A stretch of 64,000 nucleotides of DNA from Aquarana catesbeiana (Eukaryota > Chordata > Amphibia > Anura > Ranidae): positions 353,385,328 through 353,449,327 of the forward strand of contig NC_133328.1 in the NCBI RefSeq assembly GCF_042186555.1, written 5' to 3'. The position numbers and the translations under genes are program-made. Position 1 is the first letter of the stretch. Each line of letters opens with the position of its first letter. This document shows positions 1 through 9,928 of this stretch, piece after piece. The notes beneath the pieces were generated by a model. It did not search any database. It saw only the letters and a program-made list of their open reading frames with translations, and was not told the origin of the DNA.

Positions 1-2
1 CT

Positions 3-476
3 GGGCCAAGTGAGGTGGCTGGGCCAAGTGAGGTGGCTGGGCCCAGTAGGAGCCTGACCGAATCCCAAGTGCCTCCCCTCCACCTTCCCAAAAAAAGGGC
101 CAGGAAGGGGATGGTCACACAGGACACATCCCTGCGCCTCATGCAAGAGGCCACCCGTTTTTTAACAAGCCCCCCCGAAGCGGAAGAATCCTATGGCTGC
201 TACTTAGCCAGCAGGCTTCTTCAGATGGATTGGGAGCAGCGCCTCATTTGTGAGCGCCTATTTGGGGAAACAATCCATAAGGGGCTGCAGGGCACGCTAA
301 CACAAAACACCCAACTACATGAGGCAGCCCCCCCTCCTCCTCCTCCTCCTCCTCCTCCTCCTCCTCCTCCTCCTCCTGCCACAACTGAAACACCAGAGCC
401 ACAGCCTCAAAAGAAGGCTACAGGGAAGGCTGCAGGGCAGCGTGGAGGAAAGGCTGCAGGGAAGAGAAGAAAATGA
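3..476 (+). CDS. MADF-domain protein of Harbinger-type element, last exon (copy 1, 5' part outside window)
   Basis: Open frame entering from the window edge and ending at the TGA at 474-476. It begins with tandem GPSEVA repeats from an 18-bp DNA repeat. Next comes a helical region (ATRFLTSPPEAEESYGCY.., ERLFGETIHKGLQGTLT) matching the tails in copies 2 and 3, then a 15-16 residue polyproline run coded by a CTC/CCT microsatellite, and a Lys/Arg-rich end (RGGKAAGKRRK). The MADF exon itself would lie left of the window; in copies 2 and 3 it precedes a tail of this type. MADF domains are Myb/trihelix-like DNA-binding folds. The final ~15 codons overlap the start of an inverted copy of the gene's own MADF exon. 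No break is visible in this exon. Confidence 0.65.
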   Translation, partial: GPSEVAGPSEVAGPSRSLTESQVPPLHLPKKRARKGMVTQDTSLRLMQEATRFLTSPPEAEESYGCYLASRLLQMDWEQRLICERLFGETIHKGLQGTLTQNTQLHEAAPPPPPPPPPPPPPPPPATTETPEPQPQKKATGKAAGQRGGKAAGKRRK

Positions 477-670
477 TGACCTGGGTTCAGTCTGGTCTGA
501 CAGAAGACGCAGGCTGTTGTAGGACCACAGTCTGGGGACATCTAGATCATCTGCTGGTGCTGTTGATCTCTGGGATTCTTGGACCAGATTGTGCTCCCAC
601 TTATATGGACTCCTCAAGATCCCAATTTTCTGGTACACCGACTTTTTCCAGCGTTGACTTCCTCTTTATT
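477..670 (-). repeat. Inverted copy of the MADF exon in the 3' UTR (copy 1)
   Basis: Read on the minus strand this segment codes for recognisable MADF sequence (KIGILRSPYKWEHN, QESQRS, DVPRLWSYNSLRLL, DQTEPR) although the gene lies on the plus strand. It aligns with the sense MADF exon of copy 2 (9290-9557) at the DNA level over its length. It stops at about 670, and AATAAA follows at 685-690. The same arrangement is seen in copies 2 and 3. Its sense partner would be left of the window. Confidence 0.8.
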
Positions 671-684
671 TTATTTTGACCATG

Positions 685-690
685 AATAAA
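685..690 (+). promoter_or_regulatory. Poly(A) signal of the MADF gene, copy 1
   Basis: AATAAA about 15 bp past the end of the inverted arm. Equivalent signals lie at 8332-8337 (-) in copy 2 and 42565-42570 (-) in copy 3, each 10-20 bp beyond its arm, which supports use as the 3' end of the MADF transcript. Confidence 0.55.
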
Positions 691-1515
691 TGGATATTTT
701 TTGAGTTTAGCAAAAGACTTTATGTGTTTTCTTTGAAATCATTGATTTTACACACAATGTTAAATTAACAAGGGACAACAATCTCATTGAGTTTGAAAAA
801 AAACACACCAAAAATACATTACTAATGTTAATAATGTTCAAGTGGTAAGTCTTGAAAATCAAAAAAATTACGTAACCAAAAACGGTGCTTTGGGTTAACT
901 TTATCTAAAAACTAAAAAATAAACACTATAAAAAAAAAAAATAATAATGGGTTCTTTGTGTTAACTTTACAAACCTAAAAAAAAAAAAAAAAAAAAAAAA
1001 AAAGGGGAAAAAGTATTATTAGTATGGAAACATTGTTTTAAAAAGGCATACTATATCATTCATGAGATCAAAGAGAAAAAGAATCCAGAAATCAGTTTGG
1101 GAGAACTCTGATTATGAACAGCAAAACACCTTCGTTCTTTAGAGCCTTCGTAAAGAAGAAATAAAATGCGCTGCATTGAACGATCACAGATTTTGCAGCG
1201 TGATGAATGTGCTACCTACAATACGAACACTAGTTTTACTAGACCGAGTGCTTCCGTTTAGTTTTTGCTTATGAGCATGCGTCGTTTTTTTTGTCCGTCG
1301 GACTAGCATACAGACGAGCGGACTTCGGGGTCCGTCGTACTTACGACGTAAAGATTTGAAGCATGCTTCAAATCTAAAGTCCGTCGGATTTTAGGCTAAA
1401 AAAGTCAGTTGAAAGTCCGGAGAAGCCCACACACGATCGGATTACCAGCCAGCTTTAGTCCGTCAGCGTCCGTTGGACTTTTGTAGACGAAAAGTCCGAC
1501 CGTGTGTACGCGGCA
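691..1515. other. Subterminal non-coding region of Harbinger copy 1
   Basis: No gene. AT-rich with a long A-run (about 978-1003). Read on the minus strand, about 1100-1500 matches the subterminal part of copies 2 and 3, including the shared GCGCTCGGTCTGGTAAAACT-like block and repeats of the CCGAC/CGTGTGT type near the end. Confidence 0.6.
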
Positions 1516-1518
1516 TTA

Positions 1519-2186
1519 CAGTACGCCAAAACCTCACAGGAGAGAACTCAATTGATTCTCCCTACAAAACCACATACACACAAATACAAACTAATAGTTA
1601 CCAATTAAAACCAAAACATCTTCCCAACGTCTTCTGACAACAACACAAACCCATTACCCCCTCAACTCCTGTTACCCAGTATCATTTTCCCATCCCCCAC
1701 CCCCCTCCCCTCTCAATTAACCCACAAACCAGGATAAAAGTACAGAGTGTGCTGGACACACACAGGCACATATGAACCAACATGTACTTAAGAGAACTAA
1801 ACTCCCTAACTTACCTATATCACAATCGATGCGTGTTCACCAATAATTTGGTATCTCAAAAAGTCAAACCATCATTATTAACACTCCTCCCGTTATAAGC
1901 TTCTAGTCTGTGAAGCATAATCCCTACCCTCCCAACAAATATCAGAGTAATATTCTATTCACTTAACTCCTTCACATTATGTCATCAACAGTGTCAATTT
2001 AATCCTGGTTTAGACTATTAGTTCGCTGTTGGTTTATTCTTTATATACTGGTTATTTACTACTGTAATGGTATTATACTTTCCCAATATTGATGTATCTG
2101 TATATCTGTAATGTTGCTTTACAGTTAATAAAATACTTCCGTCCTTATTCAAAAAAAAAAAAAAAAAAAAAAAATAAAATAAAAAA
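1519..2186 (+). mobile_element. Probable LINE 3'-end fragment with poly(A)
   Basis: Non-coding stretch ending in an AATAAA-like signal (about 2129) and a long A-run (2150-2186). The segment before the A-run resembles in layout the 3' end of the intact L1 at 39600-39710, but I cannot show a true match. It may be a 5'-truncated L1 insertion. No reading frame worth reporting. Confidence 0.3.
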
Positions 2187-2694
2187 GTTAATGACTTCCT
2201 GGTATGTAAATTTAGAATGTAAAAACCAGTAAGACACAGGAAGCAATCCACCAGCTGACCTCATTAGCACACACATTAGTGTCTCAGTCCACTTCCTCCT
2301 ATGTACATGTATAAGGGTGGCCATACACTTACAATATGATTGTACAATCTCTGTACAATTTTCTTTAGATTTACCAAAACTTTGAAATAGGCTGACCCTT
2401 GCAATACATCAGGGGTGTCCAACCTGTGGACCGCATTGGGCCCCAGGGAGTGTAGTATGTGGCTGGACCGGTCTGGAGAGATCCTGGAGATGCAATGCAA
2501 ACATAGCAGCTGTGGCAGCCAACATTGACAAGCCAGGCAAACACACACCTGGAGTGATGCCGAAGATGCCTTGCAAACATAGTTGATGGGTGCAGGGTGT
2601 GTGTGCTAATGAGGTCTGCTGGTGAACTGCTTCCTGTGTCTTAGTGGTTTTTACATCCTAAATCTACATACCAGGAAGTCATTACCTTTTCTAT
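2186..2694. repeat. Foldback repeat with ~90-bp inverted ends
   Basis: The segment 2188-2278 (GACTTCCTGGTATGTAAATT..., ending CTCATTAGCACACACA) is repeated in reverse at about 2596-2692 with few differences. The ~320 bp between the arms contain no gene. This is typical of a non-autonomous DNA transposon or MITE; superfamily not determined. Confidence 0.7.
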
Positions 2695-3509
2695 GGAACA
2701 TGCCTGAGGCTGAAGTAGGGTGTTGCTCTAAAAAATCAAAGAAAGCTAGGTACATTAATGGTATATTAGTACATAGGGGTGCTGAAATTTAGAAAAAAAA
2801 AGTCAACTTAGCCTTTAAGGTTGTTTAGTAAGGTATAGGGTACAGAAAAAAAATAGAGAGGGTTACCTTAACAAGTAAAACATGCATCACTAGAAATGAT
2901 AGATAAATTATGCATAGCAATGCTAGCACATATCTGTGATAATTTTAAGGTTATCTATATAACTCTGATTTATGCTTTGATTAGCACAAGAAATAAAGTG
3001 ACATGTAAATTATTATAATGGCCAGAGACTCTTAACTGTAGAGGATAGCCCCCAATTGCCTACTAATTGTTGTTTAGCTGGCCATAGACTGTTTGAATCT
3101 TCAGCAGGAACCAGCCAAGATTTGAACCATGCATGGGTAGACTGAATGTACCTTAGTTGATTGATCGATCAACTTGGGTACAACCAGTAATCCCCATGTT
3201 CTCCCGGCAGGGATGGCTGTCCCATTCCCCCCCCCCCCCCCCCCGCCGGGAGAACACAATGGCTCTGCGGAAGGGATTCCTCCATCAGCACTGACATGTT
3301 TATGGGGAAATCAAGCAATCTCCTTTCCTGGAAAGAAAAGAGCTCCATCTTTGGAAAAAGTGGAAAATATACAAGAAGGAATAGGGAAGGATGAAGATAG
3401 CAATATATAGGAGGGGGGCTGGGGTTGAGGGGAGATAGTCACACATGACTAGGTCAACACATGATAACTCACCAAAAATGTCTTGTCCTATAAGGTTGTG
3501 AATAGGGAT
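2695..3509. other. Non-coding interval
   Basis: No gene seen. It contains a run of about 17 C at 3228-3244 flanked by short inverted pieces (TTCTCCCGGC at 3200, GCCGGGAGAA at 3244). The short frames across the C-run are low-complexity artefacts. Confidence 0.5.
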
Positions 3510-3962
3510 TAGCCCTACCGTTCGGTTCGCACCAGAACTTGCGAACAGGCAAAAAATTTGTTCGAACACGCGAACACTGTTAAAGTCTATGGGACACGAA
3601 CATCAATAATCAAAAGTGCTAATTTTAAAGGCTTATATGCAAGTTATTATCATAAAAAGTGTTTGGGGACCTGGGTCCTGCCCCAGGGGACATGGATCAA
3701 TGCAAAAAAAGTTTTAAAAACGGCCGTTTTTTTGGGAGCAGTGATTTTAATAATGCTTAAAGTGAAACAATAAAAGTGTAATATCCCTTTAAAATGTTGT
3801 ACCTGGGGGGTGTCTATAGTATGCCTGTAAAGTGGTGCATGTTTCCCATGTTTAGAACAGTCTGACAGCAAAATGACATTTCAAAGGAAAAAAAGTAATT
3901 TAAAACTACTCGCGGCTATTAATGAATTGCCGGTCCGACAATACACATAAAAGTTCATTGAT

Positions 3963-4245
3963 AAAAATGGCATGGGAATTCCCCACAGGGGAACCCCGGA
4001 CCAAAATTTAAAAAAAAATGACGTGGGGGTCCCCCTAAATTCCATATCAGGCCCTTCAGGTCTGGTATGGATATTAAGGGGAACCCCGGCCAAAATGTAA
4101 AAAAAAATGGTGTGGGGTCCCCCTCAAAATCTATACCATACCCTTCAGGTCTGGTATGGATTTAAAGGGGAACCCCGCACCAAAATTAAAAAAAAAATGG
4201 CATGGGGTCCCCCCAAAAATCCATACCAGACCCTTATCCGAGCAC
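3963..4245. repeat. Three tandem ~90-bp units
   Basis: Each unit contains GGGGAACCCCG, an A-rich stretch, then TGGGGTCCCCC and a partly palindromic CCATACCAGACC / GGTCTGGTATGG-like segment. Unit landmarks fall near 4020, 4109 and 4199. Overlapping frames on both strands come only from the repeat. Confidence 0.7.
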
Positions 4246-4528
4246 GCAACCTGGCAGGCCGCAGGAAAAGAGGGGGGACAAGAGAGCGCCCCCCCTCCTG
4301 AACCATACCAGGCCACATACCCTCAACTCTGCGAGGGTGCTTTGGGGTAGCCCCCCAAAACACCTTGTCCCCGTGTTGATGGGGACAAGGGCCTCATCCC
4401 CACAACCCTTGCCCGGTGGTTGTGGGGGTCTGCGCGTGGGGGGCTTATCGGAATCTGGAAGCCCCTTTAACAAGGGGACCCCCAGATCTGGCCCTCCCCC
4501 TGTGTGAAATGGTAAGGGGGTACAAAAG

Positions 4529-5297
4529 TACCCCTACCATTTCACAAAAAAACTGTCAAAAATGTTAAAAATGACAAGAGACAGTTTTTGACAATTCCTT
4601 TATTTAAATGCTTCTTCTTTCTTCTATCTTCTTTCTTCTATCTTCTATCTTCCTTCGGTTTCTTCCTCCATCTTCTTCTTCTTCTGGTTCTTCTGGTTCT
4701 TCCTCCAGTGTTCTCATCCGGAATCTTCCTCCGCGGCGTCGGTGTCTTCTTTCCTTCTTCTCCTTGGGCCGCTCCGCATCCATGATGGTATGGAGGGAGG
4801 CACCCGCTGTGTGATGCTTCTCCTCTTCTGACGGTTCTTAAATAATGGGGGGCTAGGCCACCCGGTGACCCCGTCCCCCTCTGACGCACAGGGACTTGAC
4901 GGGGACTTCCCTGTGGCATTCCCGGTGATGTCAGAAGGGGGCAGAGTTATGTAACAGGTGACTCCGCCCCCTTATTTAAGAACCGTCAGAAGAGGAGAAG
5001 CGTCACACAGCGGGAACCTCCCTCCATTCCATCATGGATGCGGAGCGGCCCGAGGAGAAGAAGGAAAGAAGACGCCGATGCTGCGGAGGAAGATGCCGGA
5101 CGAGAACACCAGAGGAAGAACCAGAAGAACCGGAAGAACCAGAAGAAGAAGAAGATGGAGGAAGAAACCGAAGGAAGATAGAAGATAGAAGAAAGAAGAT
5201 AGAAGAAAGAAGAAGCATTTAAATAAAGGAATTGTCAAAAACTGTCTCTTGTCATTTTTAACATTTTTGACAGTTTTTTTGTGAAATGGTAGGGGTA
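4529..5297. repeat. Long near-perfect palindrome (~320-bp arms)
   Basis: TACCCCTACCATTTCAC at 4529 is the exact reverse complement of 5281-5297, and the match continues inward to about 4850/4976, around an axis near 4913. The arms are pyrimidine-rich (left) and purine-rich (right), with TCTTC/GAAGA repeats. This gives mirror-image frames on opposite strands (4638-4919 minus, 4958-5188 plus), which I regard as shadows of the repeat. Confidence 0.85.
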
Positions 5298-5419
5298 AAA
5301 AAACATCAAAAATGCTTGTACAAAAACACAATATGCACCGCAAAATGCACTGTACATTGCATCAATCGCAAACTGCATAGGTATGAACCTAGTCTAACTG
5401 TGTATTTGAACCACCTTGT

Positions 5420-6060
5420 CCCATAGGGGCCTAATTAAGGGGTAACTCCATCAGATATGAGTAAGAGCTCCAACCTCCTTCAGGCAGTGAAGACAGAGGT
5501 TTTAGTTGGTTGAAGAAATTTGACGTAGTCTATGGGGATATCAATGGTTCAGAAGTATAAAAAGTATAAATCATTGACCTGTGTGAATGAAAGTAAAAAT
5601 CTTTACAAAAAAGGATATAATATGGTCAAGAAGCTCTCCAGACTGGCATATTTGTTCAAAGGGAGTCAGCGGGAAATTTAATTGGTAAAGATAGAAGATG
5701 TCTCTGCCAAAATGTGTAAGCTGTAGGCATTGGGGCCATGCACCACAAGAAGACATTGGTATGGAATAATTGGAATAGGGGCTGAATGGTTGAAGACACC
5801 AAGTGAGATAAGAGGTTGTAGAGAAGCACCAATGTAAGAGGGAGGTAGCCCTGTATTTAGGTGGAAAATCAAGATTGTCTAGAATGGGAGCGAGTTTGCC
5901 ATTATAAGAGGAGACTTGGAAAGTGACCATAGCCATCCTCCACATGTTAAGTACCATCAGGAGGAAGAATAGAAAAGTCAAGGGTTTAGGCCACGAGGAA
6001 GGTAACATTCATGGAATGACAGAAGAATAGGAGAAATGTCTCATTCTAATAATGTCCACA
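5420..6060 (-). pseudogene. Decayed L1 ORF2 C-terminal fragment
   Basis: A 145-codon frame (5571-6008, minus) contains segments typical of the region after the reverse transcriptase in amphibian L1 ORF2 proteins: FPPKYR followed by a Trp/Ser-rich stretch, LQLTHFGRD, and LTPFEQICQSGELLDHIIS. There is no RT or endonuclease motif. It lies on the same strand as the other L1 debris at 15.6-21.7 kb but is far from it. Assignment rests on pattern recognition, so confidence is moderate. Confidence 0.5.
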
Positions 6061-6130
6061 GTCTATGGGGTTCATTTTCTAAAGGCAAATAGGCTGTTCA
6101 TGTTGTAAGGGATTTTAACTTTCCAGTGGA

Positions 6131-6615
6131 ATTTTCCTTTAAAGTGATACTAAAGCTAAAAATGTTTTTTTTTCCTTAATGCATACCTTGCATTATAGTA
6201 AAAACATTTTCTGTTTCTCTGACTCCCCCTTTCCTGTGTGAAGGGATTTGAGGTGGGAGAATAGATCCAGCCCTATGCATGGCTGCATCTATTTTCCCCT
6301 CTCTTCCTCTTCACACAGCACTCCTGCTGCTGTCAATCAAATGCAGTTAGGAGGAAGTGGGGGGCAGGGCTAAGTCCCACTGTGTAGGTCTATGGAGCGC
6401 TGCTCCCTAGATACACAGCTGGGGGGCACAGACACTGTGTGCCTCCATAGCAAACGGCTTGCTATGGTGATACATGAAGAAAAGGAGGAGCCAGGTTTGC
6501 CACTGGGGAACCTGAAAAGAGGAGCTTTGGGGCCATTCTGTGCAATACCACTGCACAGAGCAGGTGAATATAACATGTTTATTTAAAAAAAATGACTTTA
6601 GTAACACTTTAACAT
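6131..6615. mobile_element. MITE with AAAGTGATACTAAAG-type ends
   Basis: The left end (TTTAAAGTGATACTAAAG, about 6139) and right end (GACTTTAGTAACACTTTAA, ending about 6612) form an imperfect terminal inverted repeat around ~450 bp of non-coding sequence. The superfamily is not fixed by the sequence. Short frames inside it are not genes. Confidence 0.55.
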
Positions 6616-7551
6616 AGTAAATAAATATACTGAAATTTGTGTTGCAAAGAAATACCAAATCAATTAATAAAAAAAATAATATTATTAACAGTACTACAGT
6701 ACTATTGCTTGCACATGATTGGATGATAAAAGTCAGTAGATCTTAATTTTCCAAAAAATTATGACAAAAAAACAAATCAAACTTAAAAAAACTCACTATG
6801 TCTTTTACTAAATACCCTTTTCAAAAAGAGATAATTTTTAGAACATTTGTACTAGCCTGGCATTTTAGGGCCTCAAGAATCGAGAATCAGTGCATCAAAA
6901 GTAATACATTTTCAAATATATATACCATATAGAGATATAGTTTCTAAATGAATACAGATCCGGTACCAGAAAATTGAAAATGTATTAGATATTAAATAAA
7001 AAATAACCAAATACACAAAAGCATAAAATGTAAAAGAATCCTCCACCGTTCACCATGTAAAGACAACGTTGTCGATAGGCCGACAGGTACAAACAAACAA
7101 ACATAAAGAGCGTGTTCACTGCACATGTACCACAATTAGAACCATGTAAATGAGCACTGCATAGGCAATCTGGCAACAAACACCGTAGGGCCAGGCAGTG
7201 CTTATGGAGAGATGATAAAGAGGGGCAGATGACTGCACATGTCAAAATCAAAAGATCAAAAAACCCAAGGGTTGCAGTCTATGGCTGCAAGGGACATATG
7301 GCAAGAGAGGTCTAGCTAGTAAAGTTCCACCTCATACACAGTGATCTAGATGGATCCCGGAAACATTAGATGATATACTAACATCATACATCATATACAA
7401 TCAAACATGGAGTGATCCCAATTCTAGCAATAGGAGCACAAATGGCAAATATTTATACCTAATGTATGGTCTACCCTGTCCAGATGTACGGGTAGATGCT
7501 CTGCAGGTGATAGATATAGCCGTACTCTACCGTGCGCTGTTATCTGCTGGG
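6616..7551. other. AT-rich interval without genes
   Basis: No coding sequence, RNA gene or clear repeat ends seen. It is the flank into which Harbinger copy 2 inserted; ATA at 7552-7554 is the left target duplication. Confidence 0.5.
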
Positions 7552-7554
7552 ATA

Positions 7555-7760
7555 TGCCCCGTACACACGGTCGGATTTTCCGATGGAAAATGTCCGATCG
7601 GAGCGTGTTGTCGGAAATTCTGACCGTGTGTGGGCGCCATCGGACATTTTCCATCGGATTTTCCGACACACAAAGTTGGACAGCAGGAGATAAAATTTTC
7701 CGACAACAAAATCCGATCGCGTCAATTCCGACCGTGTGTGGCCTGTTCCGACGCACAAAG
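7555..7760. repeat. Left terminal and subterminal repeats of Harbinger copy 2
   Basis: The terminal repeat is followed by several copies of CCGAYCGTGTGT and GTCGGAAA/TTTCCGAC motifs in both orientations (7565, 7607, 7627, 7668, 7728). Such clusters are plausible binding sites for the element's DNA-binding proteins (inference). Similar motifs occupy 14632-14767. Confidence 0.7.
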
Positions 7761-7849
7761 TGCCACGCATGCTCAGAAGAAATTCCGACACGGGACAGCT
7801 CGTTCTGGTAAACTTAGCGTTCGCAATGGATACAGCACTTTCGTCACGC

Positions 7850-8347
7850 TGCAATGTAAAAAATGGTTTAATACAGCGCACTCTCTTCTTCTTTATAATG
7901 TGACAAGAATTAAGTAGTTTTGCTGCTCATATTCACACACACTTCTCACAAACTTTTATTTGTGTTTTTTTAGTGGGATTCCCTCAATATATTGTTATTA
8001 GTTGTCACATCTGACAGTTTTATATTTTTTTTTGATTTGTTTTTTGGTTTTTAAGCCTTTTTTTTTCTTTAATGTTTGTATTTTTTCCAAGGCTGATCTT
8101 TGTTCAATGTTATTTTTATTTTTACTCCAGAATATTTTTGGGTGTGTTTTGTGTGGCAAGTTACCCCAACACCATTGATATCTTTTATTATTTAATCTCC
8201 AGGAGATTTTTTGTTGTTGGTGTCCCTTGTTCATTTCACATTGTATATTAGAAATGTACCTGAATCCTCACAAACAAACCATCATTTTTGAAGTAAAACA
8301 CATAGGAGAGTATAATTCAAAACAAAAATCCTTTATTAAGGTATCAG
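7850..8347. other. Non-coding region between left TIR and MADF gene 3' end (copy 2)
   Basis: AT-rich. Shares blocks with 41500-41840 in copy 3 (TTTAATACAGCGC, ATTCACAC..TTCTCACAAACT, GGTGTCCCTTGTT), which shows that the two copies share architecture here. TTTATT at 8332-8337 is the likely minus-strand poly(A) signal of the MADF gene. Confidence 0.65.
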
Positions 8348-8640
8348 AACCAAGCAAAGAGGAAGGCAACACTGGATCAACAAGAGAAATTAGCGAAGCC
8401 TGGGACCCCCACGGCAGACATCAATTCTTAAATCTCAAAATTGGTGGCCTGAGGAGTCCATATATAAGGGAGGGCAGTCTGGTCCGGGATTCACAGAGAC
8501 TTGGATAGCAGCAGATGACATCAGTGTCCCCAGGCTGTGGTACCACAAGAGGCTGCATCTTTTGGCCGACCAGACTGGATCCAGGGTCCTCACTGTCTGG
8601 TCTTCCTTTCACCCTTCCTTCCGGGCTGTGGCTGTGCAGT
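8348..8640 (+). repeat. Inverted copy of the MADF exon in the 3' UTR (copy 2)
   Basis: On the plus strand this codes degraded MADF sequence (KIGGLRSPYIREG, DSQRLG, ADDISVPRLWYHKRLHLLADQT), opposite to the gene. It pairs with the reverse complement of 9265-9557: AACCAAGCAAAGAGGAAGGC, CCCACGGCAGACATCA, ATTGGTGGCCTGAGGAG and GGATTCACAGAGA are shared exactly or nearly so. By eye identity is around 75-80 percent over ~290 bp with ~625 bp between the arms. The inner end overlaps the codons for the basic C-terminus of the MADF protein. Confidence 0.88.
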
Positions 8641-9605
8641 AGGAGATGTGGCAGGAGGAGGAGTAGGACCTGGAGGAGGAGGAGGAGTAGGACCTGGAGG
8701 AGGAGGAGGACTGGGAGGACCTGGAGGAGGACTGGGAGGACCTGGAGGAGGACTGGGAGGACCTGGAGGAGAGGGAGGAGGAGCAGGAGGTCCATCCCAA
8801 AGCTGTGTGTGAGGTGTAAGTTGGCCCCTCACACCTTTCTCCAGAGCCTCTGATATGAGGGCCTGACACATGGCTTGTTGGCCCTCCTCCATCCTCTGCA
8901 TTTTATAGGCAATGAATGCAGCAATATTCTCCTCCCTAGTCTGTGGTGCTCCCAGGACCTCTGTAGCCCTCCAAAAGAATCTGATAGCCGCCTCCTCTAG
9001 GCTACTCCTCCTGCTGCCACTTTCTGTTTTCAGGGTGGGTGGAGGGACCTGCAGATCAGCCACCTCCTGGCTGAGACTTCCCTGTGTATGAAAAAGGGAC
9101 ATGGTTTTAGTTTTGGCATCATCAATCACAATCATAAATTAGTACTCCCAACTAACATCTAGTTAACATCATTGATTGGACAACCAGCAATATTTAGAGG
9201 AATGCTATACCTGGCTCAATCTGGGCTCCTCCACATGTGGCCTGGAAGGCCCAGGTTGGGCGTCAGAAGCCTCAGCCGGGGGGAAGGAAGCGTGGAAGGA
9301 AGACTTGAGAGGGATGGCCTGGGTTCAGTCTGGCCTGCCAGAAAGTGCAGCCTGTCGTAGTACAACATCCTGGGGACATAGATGTCATCTGCTGCTCCAG
9401 ATCTCTGTGAATCCAGGACTTTCTTGCGCTCCCTCAGATATGTGCTCCTCAGGCCACCAATGAAAATCTTTAAATAGGTGATGTCTGCCGTGGGGATCAC
9501 CTGCTTCACAATTTCACACAATTGCTCCAGTGCTGCCTTCCTCTTTGCTTGGTTTTTGAAATGGGGGTGGGTAATCTCCCACAGACAGGGCAGCTCCCTT
9601 AGCAT
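8590..9605 (-). CDS. MADF-domain DNA-binding protein of Harbinger-type element (copy 2; one frameshift)
   Basis: Two exons. Exon 1 (9605-9211) codes a MADF domain (LRELPCLWEITHPHFKN, LRSTYLRERKKVL, YVPRMLYYDRLHFL), then a Ser/Pro-rich linker. It ends CAG|GTATAG at 9211/9210. Exon 2 (9081-8590) follows a pyrimidine-rich ACAG acceptor in phase 0: GSLSQEVADLQ, a helical segment (YKMQRMEEGQQAMCQALISEALEKG), a Pro/Gly repeat and a basic end (GRKGERKTRQ). A C-run in exon 1 (about 9277) has six instead of seven C relative to the frame needed to reach the splice site, so this copy is shifted by one base. The start codon is uncertain: ATG at 9605 is within the domain edge and an upstream exon is possible. 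MADF domains bind DNA; any role in transposition is inferred from location only. Confidence 0.78.
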
Positions 9606-9928
9606 ATCATGAAGTCAGTATCTCTCATTAAGATATCCATGTTCACTGCAAGACACAACACAAGACAAAGCCTAATGTCAGACCAAACTCTCCTAATCTT
9701 GTTACAATATAGGCCTCAATCTAGAAGCAGTATAGGCCCAAGTTTGTCTCTTACCTTCGTTCTTACGATCGGCGCGTCCAATGCTCCTTCCTCCGCTCAC
9801 AGATCGTACGTAATACGCACGCGTGTTACGCTTTATACACACTGCGCATGTGTGTAACTCCGCCCGCCCCTGACGTTCTTTCTATTCTATTCCCCGCCCC
9901 TTTTTGTTCGGCGCAGTGGGGGAAGAGC
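9606..9928. promoter_or_regulatory. Candidate divergent promoter between MADF and Myb-like genes
   Basis: A 0.32-kb interval between two genes pointing away from each other. The half next to the Myb-like gene (9755-9928) is rich in CpG (ATCGGCGCGTCC, ACGCACGCGTGTTACG, TTCGGCGCAG) and carries CCGCCC/CCGCCCC GC-box motifs at about 9863 and 9895. It stands out from the AT-rich surroundings. Promoter function is inferred from composition and position. Confidence 0.5.

Larger units (their letters stand above)
1..1515. mobile_element. PIF/Harbinger-type DNA transposon, copy 1 (one end only)
   Basis: The right end matches the family terminus: it closes with GTGTGTACGCGGCA at 1515, followed by TTA at 1516-1518, the kind of 3-bp target used by Harbinger elements. 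The same terminus in opposite orientation opens copy 3 at 41201, where TTA precedes it. Subterminal sequence (about 1100-1260, read on the minus strand) is recognisably the same as 41420-41620 in copy 3 and 7790-7950 in copy 2. The element extends left beyond the window. Its only gene here is the last exon of the MADF-domain protein. Seen: ends and homology between copies. Inferred: membership of the Harbinger superfamily, from the transposase in copy 2. Confidence 0.8.
3510..5400. mobile_element. Composite non-autonomous repeat of unknown class
   Basis: Starts near a sequence rich in GTTCG/CGAAC motifs (3515-3590), continues with a tandem ~90-bp array (3963-4245), and ends with a 0.77-kb palindrome (4529-5297). 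It looks like one mosaic repeat but has no coding sequence and no terminal repeats I can define. The superfamily is unknown. Confidence 0.4.

Noticed and set aside
315..638. 107-codon minus-strand frame with an Arg run
   Set aside because: The Arg run is the antisense of the polyproline microsatellite; the rest is the inverted MADF arm, already listed as a repeat.
4638..5188. Mirror-image Arg/Glu-rich frames on both strands
   Set aside because: They are two readings of one palindrome with GAAGA repeats; no domain and no reason to think they are translated.
9172..9463. Plus-strand frames over the MADF exon
   Set aside because: They are antisense to the MADF-coding exon, whose domain, splice site and phase support the minus strand.
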